A stretch of DNA of 64,000 nt, from contig NZ_BMYR01000009.1 of the NCBI RefSeq assembly GCF_014652375.1, positions 62,001 to 126,000 on the forward strand. The letters run 5' to 3'. The position numbers and the translations under genes were made by a program. Shown here in pieces: positions 27,681 to 37,367 of the stretch (position 1 is the stretch's first letter; every line of letters begins with the position of its first letter). Origin of the DNA: Alishewanella tabrizica (GTDB taxonomy: Bacteria > Pseudomonadota > Gammaproteobacteria > Enterobacterales > Alteromonadaceae). The notes under the pieces are model-generated. The model made no database searches. It was not told where the DNA came from and worked only from the letters and a program-made list of their open reading frames with translations.

Positions 27681-28310
27681 ATGAAGTTAATGTATTTAAT
27701 ACCAGCGATTCTTCCTGCCTTATTACTTACGAGTAACGCTAAAGCTGCAGAGGGTTATTACCTCAAGCCTTATGCAGGTATTAGTTATATGAATGACGTA
27801 ACAGGAACGCGTCAAACAGAAAATATTAATATTGAACTAGCCCAAGGCATGGTATTAGGGACTGCATTGGGTTATCGCTTTGAAAGGAACTTTGCGTTGG
27901 AACTGGCATGGGAGTATAGGAGCAATGATAGCGAAACTCAGCTAGGCAGCACTTTTTACCCGGAAGGAAATTATGCGTCGAATATTTTCTTTCTTAATGG
28001 CGTTTATTTTTTTAACCAATGGCAGAAAGTTACACCTTATGTGGGTTTTGGTTTGGGTTGGATGCAAGAAATCGATATTGATTTAGAGCTTGCTGGCGTA
28101 GAAAACTCCTTCTCAAATAGCGGAGCTTTCACCTATCAGGGCTTTGTGGGGCTAGAGTATCCACTTGCAGCAAATTGGATAATCCATACTGAGTTTCGTC
28201 ATGCTGGAGGCAAGTCAGGTAGTTTAGAAAACGAAGCGGGTATGGGAAGCTTGGCTAGCTTAAAGTACACGCCTTTTACGTGGCAGTTTGGGATCAAATA
28301 TCTATTTTAA
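27681..28310 (+). CDS. Outer-membrane beta-barrel protein
   Basis: The 209-residue protein has a signal peptide (MKLMYLIPAILPALLLTSNAKA) and a mature part of alternating amphipathic strands (GYYLKPYAGISYM, LGTALGYRFERNFALELAWEYR, WQFGIKYLF) ending in phenylalanine. This is the pattern of small eight-stranded barrels of the OmpA/OmpW-like porin superfamily. GTGGAG lies before the ATG. It is divergent from the LytTR gene, with a 126-base spacer. The exact family and substrate are unknown; it may be a surface or adaptation barrel. Confidence 0.75.
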   Translation: MKLMYLIPAILPALLLTSNAKAAEGYYLKPYAGISYMNDVTGTRQTENINIELAQGMVLGTALGYRFERNFALELAWEYRSNDSETQLGSTFYPEGNYASNIFFLNGVYFFNQWQKVTPYVGFGLGWMQEIDIDLELAGVENSFSNSGAFTYQGFVGLEYPLAANWIIHTEFRHAGGKSGSLENEAGMGSLASLKYTPFTWQFGIKYLF

Positions 28311-28316
28311 TAAAAT

Positions 28317-28336
28317 AAGGCGCTGTGAAGCGCCTT
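28317..28336. terminator. Bidirectional terminator between convergent genes
   Basis: AAGGCGCT and AGCGCCTT form an 8-base stem around GTGA. On the minus strand it is followed by ATTTTATT, which favours terminating the GH3 operon; it also lies just after the plus-strand barrel gene. Confidence 0.75.
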
Positions 28337-28348
28337 ACCGTTATTGGT

Positions 28349-30883
28349 TTACTGACATGCTAGAGCGGTTGCGGTGCTATTGGCTACCAAGCGCGCATCT
28401 GCAAGGCTTAGAGTAAGTGCGCCCTGACTTTGAATAGTAAAGACGTTTAACACTTGCGTTAGCGTTAGGCCTTGCTCTTGTAGGCAGCTTAAACTGATCT
28501 GCAGCGTCTGCCATTCACCTTCTGGTATGGCGGCTAGGGCGGGGCCAATATTTTGGTTAGCCGGACACGTTTCACCACAATTCATCCCCAATAACACACT
28601 GTCGGGTACTGCGCCATTACGCATAACTTTTAATGCTAACTGGCTATCCGTACCGGCAAAGGTGCGTAAATCCCTCGGGAAAGTACTGCTGAAACTAAAG
28701 CCTGCATTCGCATTGCCACTGAACTCGAAGCGACGCGCATCTTCTTGTACCTGATTATCAAAGGTGCGGCTACGGATAGCACCAAATTCCTGCACACTGC
28801 TGGTGACAGCGACACGTTCGTTGCCGCTTAACAGCTGTAATTGCCAAGGCGAGCGAGGCGCACGTTCAAAAATCACTTGCTCGGCACTGCCCGCTGCATC
28901 GCCGCTGTTTTCTGATAAGGTATTTGCAAGTTGGTCAGCATCGCCGTAGCGCAAGCCAAAACCATAGGGCAGTAAAGGCTGATAATCGGTATCTCCCAGA
29001 TTAACGGTCGTTTGCTGTGGTGTTGCCGGCCAAGAGAACGATAGTTTACCGGTAAAGTCGTGTTGAACGGCGCCATTGCTATCACGCAGGATCACATCAG
29101 CGATACCTTCTCCTTCGCTACCCGGTAACCAGATGGCGACAAAGGCGTCCGAAGCATTAAGCTCTGGATTCACCCACATAGGTCGGCCACTGATAAACAG
29201 CGAAATAACCGGAATACCTTGTGCTTTTAGCTGCTGTAGTAAGGCTAAATCTGTTTTGTTACCGCGTTGAAATTCTAAATTGTCGAGATCGCCATTGCCT
29301 TCGGCATAAGGCTCTTCACCGAAGACAACGATAGCAACATCCGGTTTTTGTTGAAAGCTGCCATCCACAGAGAGTTCTACGCTGCCGCCAGCGGCACTGA
29401 CTTGCTTATTAATACCGGCGTAGATCGAGGTTCCGCCGGGGAAATCGGCATTGGTATTGCCGGTACCTTGCCAGCTAATAGTCCAGCCGCCCGCTTGTTG
29501 TCCGATATTATCGGCACCTGAACCCGCCATCAAAATACGTTGTTGTGGCTTTAGTGGTAATAATTGCTGATTGTTTTTCAATAATACTAGCGATTGTCTT
29601 ACCGCATCACGCGCGACTGCACGATGTTCTTGCGCACCAATAAGCTCTGTTTTTCCTGCTAGCGGCCGATTAGCGGGGCTAGGTTTTTCAAACAGGCCTG
29701 CACGTTTTTTTACGCGAAGTATGCGGCGCACGGCATCGTCAATACGTTGCTGCGGGATCACGCCTTCTTTAACTTGAGCAATTAAATTGTAATACAGAGG
29801 TTTCCACGCTTGTGTGGGTACCATGTAAATATCTAAGCCCGCATTTGCTGCTTGAGGACAATTATCATTGGTGCAGCCCGGAATTTGGCCATGGCCATTC
29901 CAATCACCAACGACAAAGCCATCAAAGCCCATGCGATCTTTTAGCACGTCTGTTAATAAATAACGATCACCATGTAATTTGCTGCCATTCCAGCTATTAA
30001 ATGACGCCATCACACTTTGCGCGCCGGCCTGCAAACCACCAACATAGCCTTGAGCATGAATATGATACAGTTCGCTTTCGCTCACTTCGGTATTACCTTG
30101 ATCGACCCCACCAGTGGTTCCGCCATCGCCGACAAAGTGTTTAACCGTACTTATAACGCGGCGCTCACTTAAAAAATCTCCTTCTGCAGCGCCTTGTAAT
30201 CCTCTAACAATAGAGGCGGCATAATCACGAACAATATCGGGGTTTTCAGAATAACTTTCATAGGTGCGACCCCAGCGATCATCTCGCACTACGGCGACGG
30301 TTGGGGCAAATACCCAATCAATTCCTGTGGCCATCACTTCACGCGCGGTAGCTTCGGCAATTTGTTCTATTAACGCCGGATTATTTGCGGCACCTAAACC
30401 AATATTGTGTGGAAAGATGGTGGCGCCAATAACATTGTTGTGGCCATGTACTGCGTCTGTGCCCCACATAGTAGGGATTTTACTGCCGTCTTGACTGTCG
30501 TCGATTGAGGCTTGATACATGGCTTCGGCCAAGGCTATCCAATCCGCTGGCGTGGCATATTTGTTATCATTAGGAAATGCACCACCCCCGTTTAAGTAAG
30601 AACCAAAACCGTATTTGCGCATGTCTTCAACGGTAATATCGCGAATTTCGGGTTGGATCATTTGTGCAATTTTCTGCTCCAGTGTCATACCTGCCATCAG
30701 TTCTGTAATGGCTTGCTCGATGACAGGATCTTGCGCAACCGGTATCGTTAATACTGGCCAAATAGCCGCTTTTTCCGGCGTGGTTGTTGCCGGTGGCGTG
30801 GCTTTATCGCAGCCAGCTAACAGCAAAGTACTGGTCAAGGTCAGCAACAATGCAGATTGTTTAAAGGGCAATGGGTGTTTCAT
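28349..30883 (-). CDS. GH3 exo-beta-glucosidase lipoprotein, ExoP-like
   Basis: The 844-residue enzyme begins with a lipoprotein signal (lipobox LAGC near residue 25). The GH3 N-terminal barrel is recognisable by [53 protein letters not shown] and [10 protein letters not shown], the last with the Asp nucleophile. The second GH3 domain follows ([26 protein letters not shown]), and the last 170 residues match the galactose-binding-like C-terminal domain of ExoP glucan 1,3/1,4-beta-glucosidase. Its start overlaps the stop of the upstream sugar transporter gene (ATGA). Inferred role: periplasmic release of glucose from beta-glucan oligosaccharides brought in by the TonB receptor. Confidence 0.93.
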   Translation of the reverse strand: MKHPLPFKQSALLLTLTSTLLLAGCDKATPPATTTPEKAAIWPVLTIPVAQDPVIEQAITELMAGMTLEQKIAQMIQPEIRDITVEDMRKYGFGSYLNGGGAFPNDNKYATPADWIALAEAMYQASIDDSQDGSKIPTMWGTDAVHGHNNVIGATIFPHNIGLGAANNPALIEQIAEATAREVMATGIDWVFAPTVAVVRDDRWGRTYESYSENPDIVRDYAASIVRGLQGAAEGDFLSERRVISTVKHFVGDGGTTGGVDQGNTEVSESELYHIHAQGYVGGLQAGAQSVMASFNSWNGSKLHGDRYLLTDVLKDRMGFDGFVVGDWNGHGQIPGCTNDNCPQAANAGLDIYMVPTQAWKPLYYNLIAQVKEGVIPQQRIDDAVRRILRVKKRAGLFEKPSPANRPLAGKTELIGAQEHRAVARDAVRQSLVLLKNNQQLLPLKPQQRILMAGSGADNIGQQAGGWTISWQGTGNTNADFPGGTSIYAGINKQVSAAGGSVELSVDGSFQQKPDVAIVVFGEEPYAEGNGDLDNLEFQRGNKTDLALLQQLKAQGIPVISLFISGRPMWVNPELNASDAFVAIWLPGSEGEGIADVILRDSNGAVQHDFTGKLSFSWPATPQQTTVNLGDTDYQPLLPYGFGLRYGDADQLANTLSENSGDAAGSAEQVIFERAPRSPWQLQLLSGNERVAVTSSVQEFGAIRSRTFDNQVQEDARRFEFSGNANAGFSFSSTFPRDLRTFAGTDSQLALKVMRNGAVPDSVLLGMNCGETCPANQNIGPALAAIPEGEWQTLQISLSCLQEQGLTLTQVLNVFTIQSQGALTLSLADARLVANSTATALACQ

Positions 30884-32157
30884 AGTTCTTCCTTAGCAGC
30901 AATAACCGTCTGCGGTTTACAGCCACGCAGACCATAGTAAGCAATGTAGATGTAACAAAGTAATGGCAAAATAAAGGCCTGCTGTACACCAATCTGATCA
31001 GCTAACATGCCTTGTAAAAGAGGTAAAATAGCGCCGCCTACTATGGCTAAACACAAAATACCGGAGCCTTGGCTGGTGTATTGTTTTAAACCATTAATGG
31101 CTAAGCTAAAAATAGTGGGGAACATAATAGAGTTACATAAACCGACCAGCAGAAGTGACCACATGGCAAGTTTTCCAGAGCTCAGGATTGTAAGCGCCAG
31201 CAGCAATACCGCCATAACAGCATTAAAAGCCAAGACTTTACCAGGATTAATTTTTTGCATAACTGCGGCACCAATAAAGCGGCCAATCATGGCACCAAAA
31301 AAATACACGGAAATGTAATGTGAAGCAGCTGCGGTGGTCATGCCGCCAATTTCTGGCATAGAAAGATAAATAGCTAAGAAGCTGCCAATACCCACCTCGG
31401 CTCCCACGTAAACAAAGATCCCTAAGGCCCCTAATATTAAATGCCGCTGTTTCCATGCTTCTCCACCCAATGGTAGTGTTTCTGAGGCATCTTTTTTGCC
31501 GAGTGCAGGGAGTTTTAACCAAGCAAAGATAATGGCTAGGGCGATTAAGCTGGCCGCCAAAATTAAATAAGGAATTTGTACAGTTGACTCGGTGATTGCC
31601 CCTGCCACTGGCTGCGGTGCATCCATGCCACCAAAAATCAGCCAAGCGCCGAAAAATGGCGCGACGGTAGTGCCCAATGAGTTAAACGCTTGTGTCATGG
31701 TTAAGCGGCTAGAAGCCGTTTCGGGCTTACCCATTACGCTAACATAAGGATTAGCCGCAACCTGTAAAATGGTAATGCCCGACGCCAGCACAAAGAGCGC
31801 AAATAAAAACATACCGTATACATGCATAGCCGCAGCGGGCACGAAAAGTAAACAGCCCGCACCGGCAATCAATAAGCCTGTGACAATACCTGATTTATAG
31901 CCAATACGGCTAATCAGCATACCTGCAGGTACCGACACCACAAAGTAGGCGCTAAAAAAGCAAAACTGAATCAGCATGGCTTGGGTATAGCTTAAGTCGA
32001 ACAACAGTTTTAAGTAGGGGATCAAGATGTCATTAAGACAGGTTATAAAACCCCACATAAAAAATAAGGTGGTTAGCGCCGTTAATGCAAAACGGTAATT
32101 CCCCGCGCCTGGCACTGGGGTGCTTAGGTTGGGTGAGCTGATGGGTGTGGCTGCCAT
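30880..32157 (-). CDS. Sugar MFS transporter, GluP/FucP family
   Basis: The 425-residue protein is an inner-membrane sugar:cation symporter. [41 protein letters not shown] and the [16 protein letters not shown] stretch are signatures of the glucose/galactose/fucose (GluP/FucP) family. AAGGGA lies before the ATG. It is the first gene of a two-gene operon with the GH3 glucosidase (4-base overlap), which implies that it takes up the glucose that enzyme releases. It is divergent from the GH1 operon across a LacI-type operator. Confidence 0.92.
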   Translation of the reverse strand: MAATPISSPNLSTPVPGAGNYRFALTALTTLFFMWGFITCLNDILIPYLKLLFDLSYTQAMLIQFCFFSAYFVVSVPAGMLISRIGYKSGIVTGLLIAGAGCLLFVPAAAMHVYGMFLFALFVLASGITILQVAANPYVSVMGKPETASSRLTMTQAFNSLGTTVAPFFGAWLIFGGMDAPQPVAGAITESTVQIPYLILAASLIALAIIFAWLKLPALGKKDASETLPLGGEAWKQRHLILGALGIFVYVGAEVGIGSFLAIYLSMPEIGGMTTAAASHYISVYFFGAMIGRFIGAAVMQKINPGKVLAFNAVMAVLLLALTILSSGKLAMWSLLLVGLCNSIMFPTIFSLAINGLKQYTSQGSGILCLAIVGGAILPLLQGMLADQIGVQQAFILPLLCYIYIAYYGLRGCKPQTVIAAKEEL

Positions 32158-32217
32158 AAAGGTTCCCTTGTCATTTGGGTTTTTAATTGACGTCTTTAAT
32201 TGCTGCGTCTAGTATAA

Positions 32218-32233
32218 ATGTAAGCGCTTTCAT
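32218..32233. promoter_or_regulatory. LacI-type operator between divergent glucan operons
   Basis: ATGTAAGCGCTTTCAT matches the palindrome at 20922 in 15 of 16 positions and keeps the central AAGCGCTT. It lies in the 148-base spacer between the transporter-GH3 operon and the GH1-symporter-LacI operon, where one site could serve both. Confidence 0.78.
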
Positions 32234-32305
32234 TTATAGCATACCTGCTGCTGATCGCAATATTTTTCAGCATTTGGATATCAGAACAAGGCAAAAAACA
32301 TCGCT

Positions 32306-33643
32306 ATGAGCACGATCCACTTACCGGCAGATTCTGCCTTACTACAAAACGACTTTATTTTTGGTGTGGCCACGGCCGCCTTTCAAATCGAGGGGGCGGC
32401 ATCAGAACGTGAACCCTGTATTTGGGATACTTTTTGTGCTGAGCCTGGGCGGATTAAAGACGGTTCGGATGGCCAAATTGCCTGTGATCATGTAAATCGC
32501 TGGCAAGAAGATCTCGAGTTAATTGCCGGGCTAGGTGTCGATGCGTATCGGTTTTCGGTATCGTGGGGGCGTATCGTTCGTGCAGATGGCAGCATTAATC
32601 AGCAAGGTTTAGCGTTTTATACTCAGTTATTAGATGCGTTAACGGCGCGTAATATTAAAGCCTTTGTTACCTTATACCATTGGGACTTACCGCAGTATCT
32701 AGAGGATCAAGGCGGATGGTTAAACCGCAACACGGCTTATCGTTTCGCTGAGTATGCCGATATTGTTAGCCAAGCGTTTGGCGATAAAGTGTATTCGTAT
32801 GCCACGCTAAACGAGCCTTTTTGCAGTGCATATTTGGGGTACGAGGCGGGTATTCATGCACCAGGCCAGCAAAATCGTCAACATGGTCGCCAAGCTGCAC
32901 ATCATTTATTGTTAGCCCATGGCTTAGCCATGCCCATTTTACGCCGTAATTGCCCCAGTGCATTGCATGGTATTGTGCTCAACTTTAGTCCTTGCCATGC
33001 CGCGTCAACGCAGCCGAAAGATTTGCAAGCGGCGCAGTTAGCTGATTTGTATCATAATCAATGGTATTTGCAGCCTTTAATAGAGGGGCGCTATCCTGAT
33101 CTGGCCGGTCAATTGAATGCAGCAGATATGCCGGTGATAGCGCCTGGCGATTTAGCTATTATTGCCCAGCCTTTGGATTTTTTGGGGGTAAATTATTATA
33201 CCCGTACCGTATTTGCCGCACGGCATGATGGCTGGTTTACCGATATTAAACCCAGTACACCGCCGTTAACTGATATGGGATGGGAAATCTATCCGCAAGG
33301 GTTAACAGAAATTTTAGTGCAGTTAGCGCAGCGTTATGCCTTACCACCGCTTTACATCACAGAAAATGGTGCTGCCACCGTGGATATCTGGCAGGATGGT
33401 GTCGTTCAAGATCCACTGCGTTTAGCCTATTATCAACAACACTTGCTGGCAACAGATGCGGCCATTCGTGCCGGAGTAAATGTGTGTGGCTATTTTGCCT
33501 GGAGCTTGCTCGATAATTTTGAATGGGCCGAGGGATACGCTAAACGTTTTGGTATTGTGTATGTCGATTATGCTAGCCAACAGCGCACCCTTAAAGCCAG
33601 TGGTCAGGCATTACAAAGGTTATGGCAGGGTCGACGCGACTAG
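32306..33643 (+). CDS. GH1 beta-glucosidase
   Basis: The 445-residue cytoplasmic enzyme has no signal peptide. FIFGVATAAFQIEGA, YRFSVSWGRI, YHWDLPQYLEDQGGW, TLNEPFCSAYLGY (acid/base Glu), YITENGAA (nucleophile Glu) and GYFAWSLLDNFEWAEGYAKRFGIVYVDY are complete GH1 family signatures. It would hydrolyse cellobiose, laminaribiose or other beta-glucosides brought in by the GPH symporter encoded 49 bases downstream. First gene of the operon GH1-GPH-LacI, with the LacI-type operator about 73 bases before its start. Linkage preference cannot be read from the sequence. Confidence 0.95.
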   Translation: MSTIHLPADSALLQNDFIFGVATAAFQIEGAASEREPCIWDTFCAEPGRIKDGSDGQIACDHVNRWQEDLELIAGLGVDAYRFSVSWGRIVRADGSINQQGLAFYTQLLDALTARNIKAFVTLYHWDLPQYLEDQGGWLNRNTAYRFAEYADIVSQAFGDKVYSYATLNEPFCSAYLGYEAGIHAPGQQNRQHGRQAAHHLLLAHGLAMPILRRNCPSALHGIVLNFSPCHAASTQPKDLQAAQLADLYHNQWYLQPLIEGRYPDLAGQLNAADMPVIAPGDLAIIAQPLDFLGVNYYTRTVFAARHDGWFTDIKPSTPPLTDMGWEIYPQGLTEILVQLAQRYALPPLYITENGAATVDIWQDGVVQDPLRLAYYQQHLLATDAAIRAGVNVCGYFAWSLLDNFEWAEGYAKRFGIVYVDYASQQRTLKASGQALQRLWQGRRD

Positions 33644-33692
33644 TTCAATAGGTCGTTACACTCATCGTGTTCCAAACAGGATAGAACAGTAG

Positions 33693-35027
33693 ATGCTAAG
33701 CAAAAAAGAAAAAATTGCTTATGGTTTGGGTGATACGGCCAGCAATATCATTTTTCAAACGGTCATGTTGTTTTTGACGTTTTTTTATACCGATATTTTT
33801 GGTATTTCTCCCGCAGTAGTCGGTACTTTGTTCTTGGTGGTACGTATTGTTGATGCGGTGACCGATCCTTTGATGGGCGCGCTAGCCGATCGTACCCAAA
33901 GCCGTTTTGGGCAATATCGTCCCTATTTGCTGTATTTAGCGTTGCCTTTTGGGTTAATCAGTGTGTTAGCCTTTACTACGCCTGATCTTAGCCCGCAGGG
34001 TAAAGTATGGTATGCCTTTATTACTTACACCTTACTCATGTTAGCGTACACCGCTATTAATATTCCTTATTCGGCGTTGGGTGGTGCTTTAACCGCTGAT
34101 CCTAGCGAGCGGGTATCGGTGCAATCGTATCGGTTTGTATTTGGTATGTTGGGAGGCTTGTTAGTCACCGCCTGTACCTTGCCATTGGTATCGTGGTTTG
34201 GACAGGGGGATCAGGCTAAAGGCTATCAACTGACTATTGCCGCCATGAGTGTTCTGGGGGTAGTTCTGTTTGTATTATGCTTTTTAGGCACGCGTGAACG
34301 GGTGGCTGTACCGGCGGCGCAGCAACTTACCCTGAAAAGTAGCCTGCAAGCCTTATGGCAAAACGAGGCATGGCGCATACTGAGTGTTGCCGCATTGGTA
34401 TTGTTAACGGGTATGGTATTACGAAATACCTTAGCCATTTATTACGTTAAATACTATTTGCAACAAGACGATTTTGTGACCACTTTTATGACTATCGGTA
34501 TGCTAGGGAATATTTTAGGCTGTGCCTGTGCGCAGTTTGTTGCGGCCCGAGTTGATAAAGTGAATGCCTACATCACCTTGCAATTAATTGCGGCATTATT
34601 GTGTGCTGTCAGTTTTTGGGTGCCGCCTGATCAACTGTGGCTAGCCACCTTTATGCACTTTGCATGGAGCTTCTTTTTGCAAATGGCGACGCCAATGTTG
34701 TGGGCCAAGATGGCGGATGTGGTTGATTACGGTCAGTGGAAAAATGGTATTCGTATTACTGGGTTAGTCTATTCGTCAGTGGTATTTTTTATTAAATTAG
34801 GATTGGCTGTAGGCGGAGCCGTCGCCGGTTGGTTGCTTGCGTGGTATCAATATCAACCAGGCATAGTGCAAGCAGCTGAGACACAGTATGGCATATTATT
34901 ATGTTTTACCTTATTGCCCGCAGTGGGTTCGGTGTTAGTGGCATTGATTATGAGCCGTTATCCGCTCACACAGCAACGTGTGCAGCAAATTGCACAGGAT
35001 CTTAATTCACAGCAGGCAAAAGCCTAA
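33693..35027 (+). CDS. GPH family glycoside:cation symporter
   Basis: The 444-residue protein has twelve predicted helices. The start KEKIAYGLGDTASNIIFQTVMLFLTFFYTDIFG, then VDAVTDPLMGALADRT-SRFGQYRPYLLY and KMADVVDYGQWKNGIR, are characteristic of glycoside-pentoside-hexuronide:cation symporters (MelB/XynB type). Between the GH1 beta-glucosidase and the LacI regulator, it most likely imports a beta-glucoside disaccharide across the inner membrane. Confidence 0.92.
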   Translation: MLSKKEKIAYGLGDTASNIIFQTVMLFLTFFYTDIFGISPAVVGTLFLVVRIVDAVTDPLMGALADRTQSRFGQYRPYLLYLALPFGLISVLAFTTPDLSPQGKVWYAFITYTLLMLAYTAINIPYSALGGALTADPSERVSVQSYRFVFGMLGGLLVTACTLPLVSWFGQGDQAKGYQLTIAAMSVLGVVLFVLCFLGTRERVAVPAAQQLTLKSSLQALWQNEAWRILSVAALVLLTGMVLRNTLAIYYVKYYLQQDDFVTTFMTIGMLGNILGCACAQFVAARVDKVNAYITLQLIAALLCAVSFWVPPDQLWLATFMHFAWSFFLQMATPMLWAKMADVVDYGQWKNGIRITGLVYSSVVFFIKLGLAVGGAVAGWLLAWYQYQPGIVQAAETQYGILLCFTLLPAVGSVLVALIMSRYPLTQQRVQQIAQDLNSQQAKA

Positions 35028-35059
35028 GTAATGTTGTTTGGCGATCTGACAAGGATTTA

Positions 35060-36076
35060 ATGATACACATGGCAACTATTTATGAAGTATCAAAACTGGC
35101 GGGGGTATCGCTCGCCACCGTATCGAGGGTGATGAATAATAATACGCCCGTAAGAGAGTCAACGCGAAAAAAAGTGCTAGCCGCCATGGAGCAGTTGGGG
35201 TATAGGCCAAATAGCATTGCGCAATCTTTAGCGTCTAATTGTTCCAATAGTGTGGGTATTTTGGTATCGGAGTTACACGGTCCATTTTATGGGGCTATGC
35301 TAACGGGTATCGAAGCTGAGTTTCGGGCGGCTGGCAAGCACGTTATTATTGCGGCAGGTCACAGTGAATTAGCGACCGAGCAAGAAGGCATCGAGTTTTT
35401 ACAAAGCCGCAGTTGCGATGCCTTAATTTTGCACGTAGAAGCTGTTTCAGATGATTATCTGATTAAGTTGGCGCAAACAGACACCCCCTTTGTGTTGCTA
35501 AATCGGCAAATTCCGGCGCTTGCTGATCGCTGTATCAGTTTAAATAACGAGCTAGGTGGATACTTGGCAACACAGCACTTATTAGCGCAAGGTCATCGTG
35601 ATATTGCCTACATTGCTGGGCCAATGTGGAAAACCGATGCAAAAGAACGCTATCAGGGCCATCAACGCGCCTTGGCCGATTATCAACTTGTTGCAAATCC
35701 CGCATTATTTTTTGAAGGGGATTTCCGTGAAACTGGCGGTAGTAAAGGCTTATCCGCCATTTTAGCAACGGGATTACCTTTTACCGCATTAGTGTGCGGT
35801 AATGATGAAATGGCTTCAGGCGCCTTAACAGCAGCCCGTGAATTGGGATTATCTGTCCCCGACAGTTTTTCGGTAGTGGGGTTTGATAACGTGAATTTTG
35901 CGTATTACACCTATCCTAAGCTGTCGACCATTGATTATCCGATCAGTGCCATGGGGCAAATGGCTGCACGGTGGGTGTTACGAGAGGTGTATCGTAGCGC
36001 TACCGTTGAGGTGCAGCAGTTGTTTGAACCGCATTTCATTCCGCGCGATTCAGTTAAAGCGTGTTCACCAACATAA
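35060..36076 (+). CDS. LacI family repressor of the glucan locus
   Basis: The 338-residue protein has the LacI helix-turn-helix (ATIYEVSKLAGVSLATVSRVMNN) and hinge (IAQSLASN), then a periplasmic-binding-like effector domain (GILVSEL, CDALILH, VCGNDEMASGAL, VVGFDNV-FAYYTYPKLSTIDYP). ATG 35060 has AAGGA four bases upstream; ATG 35069 (MATIYEV) is the alternative and is nearer to where the domain starts. It is the third gene of the GH1-GPH-LacI operon. The two palindromes ATGTAAGCGCTT(A/T)CAT in the locus are its probable targets, so it would control all seven glucan genes. The inducer is probably a short beta-glucan sugar (inference). Confidence 0.92.
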   Translation: MIHMATIYEVSKLAGVSLATVSRVMNNNTPVRESTRKKVLAAMEQLGYRPNSIAQSLASNCSNSVGILVSELHGPFYGAMLTGIEAEFRAAGKHVIIAAGHSELATEQEGIEFLQSRSCDALILHVEAVSDDYLIKLAQTDTPFVLLNRQIPALADRCISLNNELGGYLATQHLLAQGHRDIAYIAGPMWKTDAKERYQGHQRALADYQLVANPALFFEGDFRETGGSKGLSAILATGLPFTALVCGNDEMASGALTAARELGLSVPDSFSVVGFDNVNFAYYTYPKLSTIDYPISAMGQMAARWVLREVYRSATVEVQQLFEPHFIPRDSVKACSPT

Positions 36077-36137
36077 TGATTGTTGGCGAACACGGTGAGA
36101 CGTGCTTTTACAAGTAAACCTGTGTAACGGTGCTTCG

Positions 36138-37241
36138 TTAGCTTGCGCTCGGTTTATAACGTGCTAACCAATGCGCATAAGGCGCTGGTAATACCCAGGC
36201 TGGGTTATCGATTTGTAACTGCTGGGCGGCAACGTAGCTCCAGTGCGGATTCGCTAAATGCGCCCGACCAATCATGACCAAATCCATTTGACCACTGGCC
36301 ACCGCATTTTCGGCTAATTGCGGTGTATCAATACCCCAAGATGAGGCGACCGGTAACTCGGCTTGCTGTTTAACTTGCTGGGCAATCGGGCCTAAGAAAG
36401 CTGGGCCCCACGGAATAGTCGTTTCGGCAATGGTAAAGCCAACACTAACGCTCAGCATATCCAGCCCTTGCGCTTTCATTTGCCGCGTAAGCTCGATCGA
36501 TTCTTGCAGTGTTTCTTCATCGTTGCCATCAAACTCAATGACACCAAAACGGGCGGTCAAGGGTAAATGCGCTGGCCAAACGGCGCGCACGGCGGCTAAG
36601 GTTTCCAGCATAAACCGGCTGCGGCCAGCCAAGTCACCGCCGTATTCGTCGGTACGCTGGTTACTATGTTTGGAGAAAAAGCTTTGTGCCAGATAGCCAT
36701 GGGCAAAGTGTAATTCTAACCATTCAAAACCGGCCGCCAGTGCCCGTTTTGCTGCCGCCACATAATCGGCTTGCACGCGCTTGATATCGTCGATGGTCAT
36801 GGCGCGTGGTACTTTGGGTAAATGGTGGCCAAAGGCAACGGCCGATGGCGCGATAGTTTGCCAGCCAAGCTTATCGTCAGCAGCAATATGATCATCACCT
36901 TCCCAAGGCTTGTTTGCACTGGCTTTACGGCCAGCATGGGCAAGCTGAATACCCGGTACACTGCCTGCATCTTTGATGGCTTTAGCAATGGCCGCCATGC
37001 CCGCTTGTTGCTCATCTCGCCACAATCCAGTACAGCCTGGGGTAATACGTCCTTCTGGGGCTACACCGGTGGCTTCGACAACCACTAATCCGGCACCACC
37101 GCGGGCCAGTGACGTGTAATGGGCTAAATGCCAATCGGTGGTAAAGCCATCGATGGCACTATACTGACACATAGGGGGAATGGCGATGCGGTTACGTAAG
37201 GTGACGCTTTTTAATTGAAAGGGGCTAAATAAAGCACTCAT
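36138..37241 (-). CDS. NADH:flavin oxidoreductase, YqjM-type old yellow enzyme
   Basis: From ATG 37241 (MSALFSPFQLKSVTLRNRI, AGGAAAG just upstream) the protein has 367 residues; a longer frame to 37337 lacks support. IAIPPMCQYSA holds the Cys and Tyr typical of YqjM-like thermophilic-type OYEs; LAHAGRKAS, ELHFAHGYLAQSFFSKHSNQR and DEYGG----RSRF build the FMN and substrate site. Such enzymes reduce activated C=C bonds of electrophilic enones with NAD(P)H; the physiological substrate is usually unknown. It is divergent from a LysR gene, with an inverted repeat in between. Confidence 0.93.
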   Translation of the reverse strand: MSALFSPFQLKSVTLRNRIAIPPMCQYSAIDGFTTDWHLAHYTSLARGGAGLVVVEATGVAPEGRITPGCTGLWRDEQQAGMAAIAKAIKDAGSVPGIQLAHAGRKASANKPWEGDDHIAADDKLGWQTIAPSAVAFGHHLPKVPRAMTIDDIKRVQADYVAAAKRALAAGFEWLELHFAHGYLAQSFFSKHSNQRTDEYGGDLAGRSRFMLETLAAVRAVWPAHLPLTARFGVIEFDGNDEETLQESIELTRQMKAQGLDMLSVSVGFTIAETTIPWGPAFLGPIAQQVKQQAELPVASSWGIDTPQLAENAVASGQMDLVMIGRAHLANPHWSYVAAQQLQIDNPAWVLPAPYAHWLARYKPSAS

Positions 37242-37332
37242 TATCTTTCCTGTTATAAAGGGTAAAAGGCACGATTGACCTTCGGCTGAAAAAGCATGCG
37301 TTAATTCTAAAGTAGTTAAGGTATAATAAAAA

Positions 37333-37350
37333 TACATATAAACTTATGTA
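37333..37350. promoter_or_regulatory. Candidate LysR binding site
   Basis: TACATA and TATGTA form an inverted repeat with 6 bases between, placed between the divergent OYE and LysR genes and 18 bases before the LysR start codon. Symmetric AT-rich sites are typical for LysR regulators, which commonly control a divergent neighbour. Confidence 0.45.
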
Positions 37351-37367
37351 ATCCATAAATTATCATT

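Noticed and set aside
36061-36093. Twelve-base imperfect hairpin at the end of the LacI gene
   Set aside because: No T run follows on either strand, so termination cannot be supported from sequence.
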